From Ananas comosus (Eukaryota > Streptophyta > Magnoliopsida > Poales > Bromeliaceae), in assembly GCF_001540865.1 (NCBI RefSeq), contig NC_033623.1:10789615-10853614 (forward strand): a stretch of DNA of 64,000 nucleotides, written 5' to 3'. The translations under genes and the position numbers were made by a program. Numbering within the stretch: position 1 is the first letter of the stretch; each line of letters begins with the position of its first letter. A model generated the notes under the pieces. The model saw only the letters and a list, made by a program, of their open reading frames with translations, did no database searches and was not told the origin of the DNA. Below are positions 11,835 to 22,949 of this stretch, piece by piece.

Positions 11835-12310
11835 TTGTTGGACTACTACTATCGGTAGTTAATCATTTAATTTACAATCAATTTATTTTCAATAATAGAA
11901 CTTTCAAATCTACGGTTTGACATCGTTAAATATTATTTAGATCATTTATAATATCTAAAAATTAAATTTTATATTTTTTGACATTACTAACTGAACGATC
12001 AAAATGTTGCAAAATTTATAATTTTAATGATTCATGCAACGTGTTTACTTATTTAACAGTATAAAAAAGTTCAAATCCATTGAGTTTTGTTAGAAAATTT
12101 TTTAAACTATTTAAAATAAGATTTAGACTCTATATATTGAATACAAATATTATATTTTTATTTTTTGAAGAATATTCATTTTTAGTGATTTATTTTTTCT
12201 CCACTTTATAGATAAGAAAACAATATCGAAATATATAAAATTTAATTTTTAGATAGTTTAAATAACCTAGATCATATTCAACTGTATTTGAAAGATTTAT
12301 CCTATAGCCC
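11835..12310. repeat. Decayed ~540-bp foldback element (family L)
   Basis: The left half ('ctactatcggtagttaat', 'aaattaaattttatat') is mirrored by complementary sequence in the right half ('agatcatattcaactgta'). It matches the better-preserved elements at 48571-49112 and 52592-53121. A (GA)n tract abuts the left end and a short TA array the right. Confidence 0.6.
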
Positions 12311-12576
12311 AGTTAAAATCACTGCTCTCTTCTCTATATATATATATATAGGTGGTGATATGGGCTGTAAAATAACCAAGGACTTGGTAGATATTTTAAA
12401 TTTTTCGCGTTGATTTCTGCTTTGATCATTTTTATCTTAGATTCCATCCACGCAACCTCTAGAGCAATCATCCTAACGCACTCCTTTAATCATAAGGGAG
12501 CTGAAACTGTATAGTACCATGATTGTGTATTTTTAAAAGCATAGGAGTAATTATATATATAAATAGACAGTGAGGT

Positions 12577-13187
12577 ACTGATGCCTTGTGAGAGCACGGA
12601 GCCTTCGTGCTTTACGGAGCCATTTCGGTGGCTTTACGGACGGCTTGCCGTCGCTTCCAGCGATCCGGTTTTCGATGTTGCGATTCTTCAAATCGATCGA
12701 TCAGCGGTTCGGTTTAAACTTGATCAGAGTATGTTGAAGACTTAGGAAGTAATAAGATTTTATGATATTCTGATCTATCATTGACCTTAGTACATCGACA
12801 AGGACTCAAAATCAATAATTTTACTAGGCGCCGACGTGCGTGAGCAAGTTGCAAGTTACGCCTGCAGAAATAATGCACAATTCACGTCAGTAAATTTTTG
12901 ATTTAGAAAAATTCTTTATGATAGCTATATAAACAGATCAATTCTTGTGGATCTAAAATTTTATTCAAAAACATAATTCATGTATTTGTAAATTTTATTT
13001 TTCAACTGTTGATTATTTGAGCCCTTTATGTCATAGGCAATGCTCTCGAAATTGCAAAATTATTTTCTATACTTCAAATAATTAGATCAAGTTTAAACTG
13101 GAGGGCCGATCGAACGAATTCGGAAGAATCCAACATCAAAAACGACCTGGAAGGCCGAAAGCTCCGTGCTGTCGCAGAAGCATCAGC
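12577..13187. mobile_element. Non-autonomous TIR element, about 611 bp
   Basis: Terminal inverted repeats of about 25 bp: CTGATGCCTTGTGAGAGCAC on the left against a right end reading GTGCTGTCGCAGAAGCATCAG. Both are GC-richer than the AT-rich interior. No target duplication was found and no coding capacity. Confidence 0.6.
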
Positions 13188-13239
13188 TTAGGCCTACTTC
13201 TCTCTCGTCTCTCTCTCTATACAAAAATGTGTAGTATGG

Positions 13240-13690
13240 GATTGGGTACTATTAGTAGCAAATTCAATTGTTCGCACAGTTTTTTAGCTTTGGATCACTC
13301 TTTGCTATTTAACCATTGGATTAAATATATAAACCCAGTGGGGAACACCAACTTTAGGGGACCATCAAACTCCAACCGATAATATCTATTCCTGCCTTAC
13401 AAAGTTTTGTCATCCAAGAGTTAAAAAACATTGATAGCAAAAAAGAAAGGTTTTACTATTAATAGTTCCAGTATTCTTACAAAGTATATATATAAGAGAG
13501 AGGAGTTTGACGGGCGCTTACGTATTAGTAGCAAATCCATTGTTGTTATAGGTTTTTTAGCTTTGGCAGGAACTCTTATTCATATATTTAATCATTGGAT
13601 TAAATACTATAACCCAGTGGGGACCACTCAACTTGCTAACGTAATATTTATCCCGACCCTACAATCTTTTCATCAAGATTAAAAATGATA
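13240..13690. repeat. Two tandem copies of a ~280-bp family-S-like repeat
   Basis: The blocks at about 13247-13420 and 13527-13682 share 'attagtagcaaat', 'ttttttagctttgg', 'ccattggattaaata' and 'aacccagtgggg' in the same order, roughly 280 bp apart. The second copy is better preserved. No gene. Confidence 0.55.
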
Positions 13691-13813
13691 GCAAAAAGAG
13701 TGTAACTTTTACTATTATAGTATTCCACGCCTTAATTTGTTTATTATTATTATTTTAAAATAATGTTATATATATATATGAGTCGGAGCGTGGTATGTTC
13801 GATTAGCACAAGC

Positions 13814-13994
13814 ACTTGTGTGCTATCAATTTTTGCGTTGGAGTTAACTCATTTATTATTATTTACCCGTTAGATTATACTATTCAACCAACACCCATCA
13901 ATCTTAGGGGCCACTCATACTAACGCCACATTTTTCAATCCAAGGATAAAAAACTATAGCACCAACAACTCGATGCTATTGATAGTTTTCCAGG
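13814..13994. repeat. Short foldback MITE (family S)
   Basis: AGCACAAGCACTTGTGTGCTA near the left end and TAGCACC...GATGCTATTGATAG near the right form inverted ends around the shared core 'ccgttagattatactattcaaccaa'. It ends against the TA array. Confidence 0.6.
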
Positions 13995-14006
13995 CCAATA
14001 TATATT

Positions 14007-14058
<52 letters not shown>

Positions 14059-14068
14059 ATATATATAC
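13995..14068. repeat. (TA)n microsatellite
   Basis: An imperfect TA array directly before tandem unit A, equivalent to the array at 15562-15615 before unit B. Confidence 0.9.
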
Positions 14069-15003
14069 TGAAAACTGCCACCGATACCGAATTAAAGATG
14101 TTTTTGATAAAATCCAAGAGTGATAAACTTTTTTTTTTTCCTTCCTGGTTTGCCTGTAGGTTGGGGTGGAAAAGACCAAAGCTCGAGTGAGGTTTTATCA
14201 GTTTAAGTTTGGCTTGAAATTAATTTCGAGCCTAAATTTAGATTCAAATTCAGTTTAAAATTAATTCAAGTTGCTTCAAATCAAGTAAGCTCGAACCCTA
14301 AATGAGCCATCTGAATTTTCTAACATCTTGCAACCAATGATTTAATTCTTATAAAATATTATTTATAATTTGACACAAAAATATATCGGATAGTTTAACA
14401 TAGAAAAATAATTATATGAAATAAAATATTATAATATTAAAAGATAATTTATGAGTTAATATATCTAATATTGTAATGAATGTCCATTTCTCTCGCCTCC
14501 TATCTCTATATCTTTCTTTTCTTCTATGTTGTCCAAAGGTCAATAAACTATATAAGAAAGGGGGAGGATCTCAATTTTTTTAAAAAAATTCATGAAAATT
14601 TATGAAACTTTTTTAAAAAAACTCATTTACAATCTCAGCCCAATATATTTCACTCCTGGGCCGGATAGAGCAAGCTCCAGGTGTATGGGCTTTTAGACCA
14701 GCCTACGGCCCAATTCTCCGCATGCATTTTTGACCGTTGAGTGAGGCGTACGAGGGGTGCGGATACACGTCGTGCAGCTAACAATTTCGCCTTCAGATCT
14801 GACGTCACCATGCAGGTCACGAGCATTCGAATGGTTTGCTGCGTAAAATCTCAAATCGATCAAACACCGTCCGTTTCTCACGCCGTCAATTAACGGCCCT
14901 CATCATCGGGCCCACCCCAACGGCCCCCCTTTCCTTCGTCCTCCTCTCCCTTTTCCTCCTCTCTCAATACATTCGCTCTTCCTCTCCTCGTACCTACATC
15001 ACG

Positions 15004-15011
15004 AAACCCTA
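15004..15011 (+). promoter_or_regulatory. Telo-box-like AAACCCTA in the 5' leader
   Basis: AAACCCTA lies 31 bp before the start codon. The complementary form TAGGGTTT lies at 15389-15396. The same pair is kept in unit B (16614-16621 and 16999-17006). Telo-boxes are common near the starts of plant housekeeping genes; function here is inferred. Confidence 0.45.
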
Positions 15012-15041
15012 GTCTCATCGTCTTGTTCTTCTTCGATCGCC

Positions 15042-15281
15042 ATGGGCGAGATGGAGAACTCGAGCATCCTCTCGTACGAGAAGCTCGAGGGCGTGGCGAG
15101 CTGGGTGGGGACGAGCGTGGCCTCGGCGTTCTTCGCCTCGCTCGAGCGGTGCTCCTGCATCAACCTCAGCACCGCCGAGGAGGACGAAAACGACGACGAG
15201 GAGGAGGCCAAGGATCGCCCCCTCATGCTCACCAAACCCGTCCTCCACGACGACGACTCCACCAAACCCTCCCCCGTTTGA
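15042..15281 (+). CDS. Small acidic conserved plant protein, copy A (79 aa)
   Basis: ATG at 15042 in a strong context (CGCCATGGGC), stop TGA at 15279. The protein has an N-terminal [13 protein letters not shown] (11-23), a short semi-hydrophobic segment [11 protein letters not shown] (25-35), a CSC motif (37-39), and an acidic tract [13 protein letters not shown] (46-58) before a hydrophilic tail. I recognise the pattern as a small uncharacterised protein family of land plants, but no function is known to me. No signal peptide or convincing membrane span. After the stop, AATAAG|GTTGGT at 15321-15331 looks like a splice donor, so the gene probably has an intron in its 3' UTR. The coding sequence is identical to copy B although the promoters differ by several indels. 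Copy A lacks the downstream sequence present in copy B because the unit ends at an N. Confidence 0.75.
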   Translation: MGEMENSSILSYEKLEGVASWVGTSVASAFFASLERCSCINLSTAEEDENDDEEEAKDRPLMLTKPVLHDDDSTKPSPV

Positions 15282-15561
15282 TCCCCATCGATCGATTCGA
15301 TCCTTCATCGCCCCTCCCCAATAAGGTTGGTGAATTCTCCTTATGCGTGCAACAATGTCTGTTGAGATCGATCGTCGCCGTATCTATCTAGGGTTTCGAT
15401 TCGCGTCCGTATGTGCGATCTCGCGTTTGTGGTAATTGCTTGTTGAATCGCTTATAGGTTGTATCGATCGTCTGTAAAAAGCTTTATATTTTGCGTACTT
15501 TTTTCATGTATGTTTGTGCTGTTGGGAGGGTGGAAGGGATTAATGATGTTGTTTTGTCTAN

Positions 15562-15615
<54 letters not shown>
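15562..15615. repeat. (TA)n microsatellite at the tandem-unit junction
   Basis: About 27 TA units following a single N at 15561 and preceding unit B. Confidence 0.95.
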
Positions 15616-15616
<1 letters not shown>

Positions 15617-15617
<1 letters not shown>

Positions 15618-17170
15618 AAAACTGCCACCGACACCGAATTAAAGATGTTTTTGATAATCTTAAAAATTAAAATCCAAGAGTGATAAACTTTTTTTTTTTC
15701 TTCCTGGTTTGCCTGTAGGTTGGGGTGGAAAAGACCCGAGCTCGAGTGAGCTTTTATCAGTTTAAGTTTGGCTTGAAATTAATTTCGAACCTAAATTTAG
15801 ACTCAAATTCAGTTTAAAATTAATTCAAGTTGCTTCAAATCAAGTAAGCTCGAACCCTAAATGAGCCGTCTGAATTTTCTAACCTCGTGCAACCTATGAT
15901 TTAATTTTTATAAAATATTATCTAGAATTTGACACAAGAATACATCCGATAGTTTAACATACAAAAATAATTATATGAAATAAAATAGCATAATATTGAA
16001 AGATAATTTATGAGTTAATATATCTTATATTGTAATGAATGTCTATTTCTTTCGCCTCCCATCTCTATATTTTTCCTTTTCTTCTATGTTGTCTAAAAGT
16101 GAATAAATTATATAAGAAAGGGGGAGGATCTCAATTTTTTTTCAAAAATTAATGAAATTTTATGAAGCTTTTTTTCCTGATTTTTTTTAAAAAAAATATT
16201 TTCCATAATTTTTTAAAAGGCATTCCATGTGGTGGCGAGAGAGAGAGATTTGGCCCAACTCATTTACAATCTCAGCCCAATATATTTCACTCCTGGGCAG
16301 TTATAGACCAGCCCACGGCCCAATTCTCCGCATGAATGTTTGGCCGTTGAGTGAGGCGTACGAGGTGTACGGATACACCGCGCGCAGCCAACAATTTCGC
16401 TAAATCTGACGACACCATGTTGGTCACGAGCCTTTTTCTATGGTTTGCTGCGTAAAATCTTAAATCGATCAAACACCGTCCGTTTCCCACGCCGTCAATT
16501 AACGGCCCTCCTCATCGGGGCCACCCCAACGGCCCCCCATTCCTTCGTCCTCCTCTTCCTTTTCCTCCTCCTCTCTCAATACATTCGCTCTTCCTCCTCG
16601 TACCTACATCACGAAACCCTAATCTCATCGTCTTCTTCTTCTTCGATCGCCATGGGCGAGATGGAGAACTCGAGCATCCTCTCGTACGAGAAGCTCGAGG
16701 GCGTGGCGAGCTGGGTGGGGACGAGCGTGGCCTCGGCGTTCTTCGCCTCGCTCGAGCGGTGCTCCTGCATCAACCTCAGCACCGCCGAGGAGGACGAAAA
16801 CGACGACGAGGAGGAGGCCAAGGATCGCCCCCTCATGCTCACCAAACCCGTCCTCCACGACGACGACTCCACCAAACCCTCCCCCGTTTGATCCCCATCG
16901 ATCGATTCGATCCTTCATCGCCCCTCCCCAATAAGGTTGGTGAATTCTCGTTATGCGTGCAACAATGTCTGTTGAGATCGATCGTCGCCGTATCTATCTA
17001 GGGTTTCGATTCGCGTCCGTATCTGCGATCTCGCGTTTGTGGTAATTCCTTGTTGAATCGCTTATAGGTTGTATCGATCGTCTGTAAAAAGCTTTATGTT
17101 TTGCGTGCTTTTTTCATGTATGTTTGTGCTGTTGGGAGGGTGGAAGCGATTAATGATGTTGTTTTGTCTA
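15617..17170 (+). repeat. Tandem segmental duplication, unit B
   Basis: A 1,554-bp second copy of the 14070-15560 unit. The leader region holds an extra ~70 bp (about 16155-16253, with a GA tract) and lacks ~20 bp found in unit A near 14670. From the start codon to the end of the unit the two differ at only a few bases. Unlike unit A, it runs on into unique sequence after 17170. Confidence 0.9.
16652..16891 (+). CDS. Small acidic conserved plant protein, copy B (79 aa)
   Basis: Identical in nucleotide sequence to copy A (15042-15281), with the same strong start context and the telo-box AAACCCTA at 16614-16621. The frame is open upstream of the ATG as far as about 16445 but has no earlier ATG, and copy A does not share that opening, so 16652 is the start. 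A likely 3'-UTR donor lies at AATAAG|GTTGGT (16931-16941). Copy B continues into unique downstream sequence that could supply the remaining 3'-UTR exon, so it is the better candidate for the intact gene. Function unknown. Confidence 0.78.
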   Translation: MGEMENSSILSYEKLEGVASWVGTSVASAFFASLERCSCINLSTAEEDENDDEEEAKDRPLMLTKPVLHDDDSTKPSPV

Positions 17171-19208
17171 GCGTAATTATATTTATTTGGTTTGGGATTT
17201 TCGTATTTGTTCCATCGAAATCGTATTGAAGCGAGATCTATATAACCTTGGAGTATTATGTTCCATCGAAATCGTATTGAAGCGAGATCTATATAACCTT
17301 GGAGTATTATTTTGGGATGTTTCCTGGTTTGTTTTGCAATTTTCATTGTAATCACATTTGTTGACTTTGGTTATTGAATCAAATTTGTTTCCTAGTTAGC
17401 AAACTATGAGATTTGTGTCTTGTAATCTCCGTATGATTAGAGATAATAAGGGAATTTAGGATCTCTGAGTATTGGAAAATTAAATGCTTATTGAAGACTA
17501 ATCGGCATTATCATGTTGGCATTCCGAAAGAGTATCTTACATTTTAGATTGTGAGATATTATGCATAAAGTTGGTTTTCAAGGAATGTGGCAAAATCAAG
17601 GATCTAATTTACATTAAAAGGGTGTGAGGCAAAATATGGATCGCAACTACAATATTCTATAGCAGAAGAGGTGTGAAACCAGCTTGCTACCATTGTTGTT
17701 GAAAAACTTGAGCTAAGTTGTAGCGTGGATTTGATTTTGGTGTTCATGTGTTTTGATTGTGATGAAACCATGTATGCACTCATAGAACGGTAGAACGTAG
17801 GAATCAGCTTTCAAGATTTCTAACTGATTATCTTGATTTGTTATCAATGGAGAGGAAATGTGTCTTTTGACACGGATCGCTACGGAGGATTGCCAAAATT
17901 GTTCTATCCAAATTGGGATTGGAGTTGGTGCTTTGGTTTCTGAATAATTAAGTATATGAGTGCTTTGACTTAATAATCCAAGCTGGGATTATTTAGTTCT
18001 ACACTTAGCGGCTTAGGCCTTACTTGAAAATCTCTCCAAATTTACGTGGATACTTTTGCGACCATGGATATGTTCAAGTTTGATTCTAGCACATTTATAA
18101 AGTCCCGACGGCAGAGTTTAATGGATAGAAGAGTATTATGTAGTTTTATTGAGTTAAAATTCCTGTTTCACTGGTAATTAAATAGAAAGCCAGCTAACTT
18201 TAGAGGTTAGCGGCGACTAGAGTTTTACTACATAAGGTTAGAAAACTAATTCAACTGCATGCATTTTGACTTATGGCTCCAAAATTGATGTAATGTAGTT
18301 ATTATTATGTTGAAAGTGTGGGCTTTAGATAGTTTCAGATAGTGTTTTGAGTGTTTAGACACCTCTTCTTGTTATCATTATTTGAGTTTTCTCCAATCAT
18401 GTTGGACTTACTGGAGCTTGGATAGACTTGGCAAGCCTCAATTGCCATTGTTAACTTGACATCAACTATTTAGAAATTGCTACTGATTCGTGGTGAAAGC
18501 AAATTAGACAATGAAGAAGCTTGCCATGAAAGATAAAACGCAATTGGCAGGTGGAGTGCTGTCTTCCCAGATTTAATGTATCATACCGCCCGAAAGCATA
18601 ACTCCAAAATATCGTGTATAAGGTGGAATAGTCTAGGCAGGGGGATTTCAACTTCTGTTTGCTCTGCTATTGAGTTGAAGTTTTCTGTGATATGGTTGTT
18701 TCATTTTAATGATAGTTTATTTTTTTCTTCTTCATTTTATTTTCTTCTAATCTGCACCTCATGCACCACATATGTTCCCGCATCTCTACACAGGCGAGTA
18801 CGGTGGTTCTTTAAGATTAGCTGGATCTTTTCGAGTCATTTGTTTCCGTATTAATGGTTTGATGGCGGCCGCATTTCTTGGTATTGTTAAGATGCTACCT
18901 TGAGTTAACCATTTTTATACCCTAACTTTTTTCTATGTTCTGGGTTTGTTTTTCCTTGCAAGACTCTTCAGAAGGTTCTGGATTCCTTTTTCCCTTTCCC
19001 TTAATAACTTGCTCAATTCCTAACTACTTATTGCAAGATCTGATGGAAAACTGGATTGCTGCTTGCCTCAGGCAACAGAAAACAGAGGTTGATTTGGTTA
19101 TCATCACCTCAGACACTCGAATTTTTGTATCAACATTACGTATTTTTCCCTTAGTACTAGAGCATTCCATTGGAATTATGCGGCAAGTAGTTCAATTGAT
19201 GTGTATAT
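17171..19208 (+). other. Probable 3'-UTR intron and downstream region of copy B
   Basis: Moderately AT-rich, T-rich sequence of intron-like character with no coding frame of family character. A 51-bp direct tandem repeat lies at 17209-17259 and 17260-17310. A candidate acceptor region lies near 18945-18962 (TTTTTCCTTGCAAG). The 3' end of the transcript cannot be placed. Confidence 0.35.
17209..17310. repeat. 51-bp direct tandem duplication
   Basis: Two exact adjacent copies of a unit starting GTTCCATCGAAATCG and ending GGAGTATTAT. Confidence 0.95.
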
Positions 19209-19217
19209 TTGTTTTTA

Positions 19218-19635
19218 GGGAAAACTTCAAATACCCCTCTATGGTTTCGTACTTTCTCACTTTAGTACCCTGTGGTTTAAAGTGTATCAAGTTAGTACCT
19301 TGTGGTTTCGTACTCTCTCACTTTAATACCCTGTGGTTTCAAGTGTATCAAGTTAGTACCCTGTAGTTTCTCATTTTCTCACTTTAGTATCCCGTGGTTT
19401 AATATTTTGTTAAATTATATACCCCGAAATGGATAATAAAAAGAGAAAATTAAAACCACAGGGTACTAACTTGATACAAAAATGAAACCATAGGGTACTA
19501 ACTTGATACACTTGAAACCACAGGGTACTAAAGTGAGAAAGTGCGAAACCATAGGGTACTAACTTGATAAATTTTAAACCACAGGGTACTAAAGTGAGAA
19601 AATGCGAAATCACACGGGGTATTTGAAGTTTCCCC
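19218..19635. mobile_element. Foldback MULE-type MITE (family P), perfect 9-bp target duplication
   Basis: A 418-bp element with ends GGGAAAACTTCAAATACCCC and, on the complement, GGGGAAACTTCAAATACCCC. It is flanked by a perfect 9-bp duplication TTGTTTTTA (19209-19217 and 19636-19644). The left half holds forward blocks TTAGTACCCTGTGGTTT about 30-40 bp apart; the right half holds their complements. The best-preserved copy in the window and the reference for the family. Confidence 0.93.
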
Positions 19636-20092
19636 TTGTTTTTAGGAAATAGGTTCGCAGAAGTTCCAATTGTTGCAGATTCTGCAGTGATTTCTTCGCC
19701 TGAATCCCTTTGAATCTCTTGCCTTGTACTTATAACTCTCCCCAATCCCTATTTGAACCGTTCGAACTTGATTGTTTATAAGGTCTATTTTGTAGCTATT
19801 TGCATCTGAAGGGATTTGTTTTTCCATATTGGATTGGACATTCCCATCTGATTTTTGTAAAGATGAAGTTTTTATATCAAATTACATCATTGAAGATCTG
19901 AATCCGCTAAGAGAACTCAAATCCCAGAGCACTCTTTGGGGGCATCTTCTTTAGGAAAATTTTTGAAATCTTATTCTAACTCAAATACGTATGATCTACG
20001 CAAATTAATGGTTTCCAAATTCCAACCATATTAATTTACTATAATAACCGATTTCTTAGAACAGCTTAAGCAACTAGACACTATAAATTTAT

Positions 20093-20535
20093 GGGAAAAC
20101 TTCAAATACCATTAATGTATTTTTGCATTTTCTCCCTTTAGTATTTTTTGGCTTAAAATATATTATTTTCGTACTCTATGGTTTTATTTTTCTCTTTTCT
20201 TTATTTCCTTCGTTAATTTTTTTGTAAAACAAGCGATAAAGTTAAAACCATAAAGTTAAAACCATATCAAATTAGTACCCTGTGATTTCGCATTTTATCA
20301 CTTTAGTACCTTGTTGTTTCGCACTTTTTCACTTTAGTATTCTATGGTTTCAAAACCACAGAATACTAACTTGATACAAAAATAAAACCACATGATACTA
20401 ACTTGATACACTTTAAACCACATGGTACTAAAGTGAGAAAGTGCGAAACCACATGGCACTAACTTGATACACTTTAAACCACATGATACTAAAATAAAAA
20501 AGTATGAAACCACATGGGGGTTTTGAAGTTTTCCT
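20093..20535. mobile_element. Foldback MULE-type MITE (family P), second nearby copy
   Basis: Starts GGGAAAACTTCAAATACC; the right end reads GGTTTTGAAGTTTTCC. It has the same internal blocks of TACCATGTGGTTT type and their complements. The flanks (TATAAATTTA / TATAATTTGA) resemble a decayed target duplication. Only about 460 bp from the previous copy. Confidence 0.85.
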
Positions 20536-20783
20536 TTTATAATTTGATAGGATAACGTATTTTATTTATAAAGTGATTTATCTTATTTTGACAAAATGAT
20601 TTGAAATTTGAATAAGTACTTTATTTTAAATATTTGATCAGGTTCTTTATTAACCAAATATATAAATTTTTTGAGTAAATCAAAGAAGATGTAGCGGATA
20701 TAATATTCATGTATCCAAACATAAACTTAATTACCTTAAAACGTGAACTGTGAATAAACGAGTAATAATTTTTAGCAGTTAGA

Positions 20784-20940
20784 CCGACCGTCTCTAGTGC
20801 AAGTGGCAAAAAGGTTTGGTAGTTGGTATTCGAGACCCAAGTTCGAATCTTTGTTAATTCACATTTCCAGCTAAGTTTATTTCTAAAATGAAATAAACGA
20901 AGCAGAAAACATATTACCTTTCTCTCAAAAAAAAAAAAAA
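20784..20940 (+). mobile_element. SINE, intact copy with 12-bp target duplication
   Basis: A 157-bp element starting CCGACCGTCTCTAGTGCAAG, with a pol III-like A-box region (AGTGCAAGTGGC...TGGT) and B box (AGTTCGAATCT), ending in 14 A. It is flanked by a perfect duplication TTAGCAGTTAGA (20772-20783 and 20941-20952). This is the structure of a tRNA-derived plant SINE. Family members are at 24393, 54158, 55129 (minus) and fragments at 43769 and 62650. Confidence 0.9.
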
Positions 20941-21837
20941 TTAGCAGTTAGAAGATAAGCAGCTTGATAATAGATATACCATGCGAAATAATTGATTATT
21001 TTTTTAAAGGAATTTAAATTATATGATCCAGTTTTCATTAGCACTTGATTATCTATACTGTAACATAGCAACTGATCCCAGAATAAAATAAAATAAAATA
21101 AACAGGATGTTTAACTATTTTGTAAAATAAATCACTTTTTTCAGAAGAAAATTAGTTCCAGCTCTTCTTCCAGCAAATAAAAATCATACTGAACTGAAAA
21201 AGTAATGTTAATTCTAATATCTTTTTGGTTCAATTTAGCATGAAAAAACTACTTCAGATCTTACAGAAATATAAGGATTTCTTTCTACAATATTTACGAA
21301 TAATAACTCTGCTTGTAAATGTATATATAAACTCATATATATCACATATTAAACTTCATAACTAATTAAAAATTTATTATTAAATATTTTTTTAAATATG
21401 TGAATTACACTGGCCGCGTTTGGTGTTGTGTTTACTTTTTTTTTTTTTTTTTTCAAATAAAAGTTTATATATCAAATAGTGTGGCAATGGACTATAGATA
21501 GTTTAAACTCATTTCATGTCATGTAAAGTGTTTATCTGGGGTCAAAAAAATAATAATTGGAAAGTAATGTTTTTTGTTTCTATTCTCTTTTTACAACAAA
21601 AAAATTTCTCTTCCATATTAAATTATATATCATATCTGTGATGTTGCAGTTCTCGAAGAGTCACCTCTCCTAGAAGTGCTATAGTTTTAAAACACTTAAA
21701 CTCTTTTAAATCAACTATAGATTTTGCCCAAACAGATTTCTAGGCGAGTCTCGAAATGTGATAATATTAATATTTAAAACTTTAAAATAAATATGATCGC
21801 CAAATTTTTATGTAATTTTATAAAGTTTAGGATAAAT

Positions 21838-22045
21838 TTTAAATATCACCGCTATAGCTTCGCACTTTCTCACTTTAGTATCACATGGTTTAAAGTGTAT
21901 TCTTTTAGTATTATGTGATTTTAGTTTTCTCTTTCTGTCGGCGTCTCCGTTAACTCTTCATTAAATTATATACAAAAAATTTCAAATATCTTACCTATGA
22001 TTTATCAAATATTTATTTTAGTATTATATGGTTTACTGAACTTTT
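21838..22045. repeat. Decayed relic of family P
   Basis: Contains CGCACTTTCTCACTTTAGTA, 'catggtttaaagtgtat' and 'tccgttaactcttcattaaattatata', all in the order seen in the left half of intact family-P elements. The right half is lost. Confidence 0.6.
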
Positions 22046-22564
22046 AGTTTAGGGTCCGTTTATTTTGGTGTAAGTGGAGGGATGGAACTCAAGTTCCATC
22101 ACTTCCGTTATTTATTTTGGTATAAGTCAAAAATATAATTTAACTCAAGTTACGGTAGACCTCCACTTTATCTACTCTCGACTTCTTCCTCTAAAGTGCC
22201 GAACTCACTTCCGCCACACTCAACCTCCTTTAAAAAATTGGGATAATTGCCTATATACCCCTCATGCGTCTGGAAACATCCGATCTACCCCTACTTTTTT
22301 TTTTTCTTTCTAAAATGCCCCTCATATGTTCCGCCGTTATTCCAAAATACCTCTGCAGTTAGTCCCTGTTAAACTAACTCGGGTTAAATATGGGTTAAAT
22401 GTATATCAGAGTTAAAACCTAATTAAAATATTTTGCCCCTACCTTATTAAATTATTTCCTTAACTTATCATCTCTTTCTCTCCGGCCAAATTCATCCCTC
22501 CCGTCATCGTCCTCCTCCGCCACCTTGGCCGGCGCCAAGAGCAAGAGGGCCGCAGCGACAATCC

Positions 22565-22948
22565 CGCCACGCCGTCTCCCTCTCCGCCGCTGTGTTCTCC
22601 CCCCTCCGCGCTCTCCACCTCTTCTCCAACTCCTCCCGCGTCCTCTGTGTCTCCGCCGGCGTCGACCAGTCGGTCGCCGCCATCCGCGATTTCGGCATAG
22701 CCGACGTCACCGGCGTCGACCTCCTCGATTTCCCCCCGCTCGTCAGCCGCGCCGACCCCCACAATCTCCCCTTCTTCGACGGTGTCTTCGACCTCGCCTT
22801 CACCCCTGGCCTCGCCGGCGCGCTCTTCCCCAGAAGGTTTACCGCCGAGATGGAGCACACCGTGCTGCAGGGCGGCGCCATCGTGCTCGCTCTCGAGTGG
22901 TGGCCTTCATCCTTGTCCTCGTGCGGCAAGGCGGAGCAGTGGGTGTGA
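22565..22948 (+). pseudogene. Captured fragment of a class I SAM-dependent methyltransferase gene
   Basis: An open frame of 127 codons ending TGA at 22946. It reads through a helix (VFSPLRALHLFS), a motif-I-like strand RVLCVSAGVDQSVAAIRD, the acidic post-I strand TGVDLLDFP, then SRADPHNLPFFDGVFDLAF and ALFPRRFTAEMEHTVLQGG followed by IVLALEW. This order is that of Methyltransf_11-type plant proteins. The GxG of motif I is altered (SAGVD), and the fold stops after about half its usual length. No in-frame ATG is seen upstream; the +1 frame (AGAKSKRAAATIP) seems to carry the expected preceding residues, so a frameshift is likely near 22562. It lies wholly inside the MULE and is best read as a transduplicated pseudogene. 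Whether it is transcribed cannot be told. GC content is far above the element's other DNA. Confidence 0.75.
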
Positions 22949-22949
22949 C

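Larger units (their letters stand above)
14070..15560 (+). repeat. Tandem segmental duplication, unit A
   Basis: A 1,491-bp unit beginning GAAAACTGCCACCGATACCG and ending GTTTTGTCTA. The same unit recurs at 15617-17170. It contains promoter, leader, coding sequence and start of the downstream intron of the 79-aa gene. A single N at 15561 follows at once, then a TA array, so the junction between units is an assembly join. Confidence 0.9.

Noticed and set aside
15452..15683. Open frames reading Tyr-Ile repeats
   Set aside because: Translation of the TA microsatellite across an N.
16445..16651. Possible N-terminal extension of small-gene copy B
   Set aside because: No ATG upstream of 16652 in frame, and copy A does not keep the opening.
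20784..20940. tRNA gene, because of the GTTCGAATC B box
   Set aside because: No cloverleaf can be formed, and the poly-A tail plus target duplication show a SINE.
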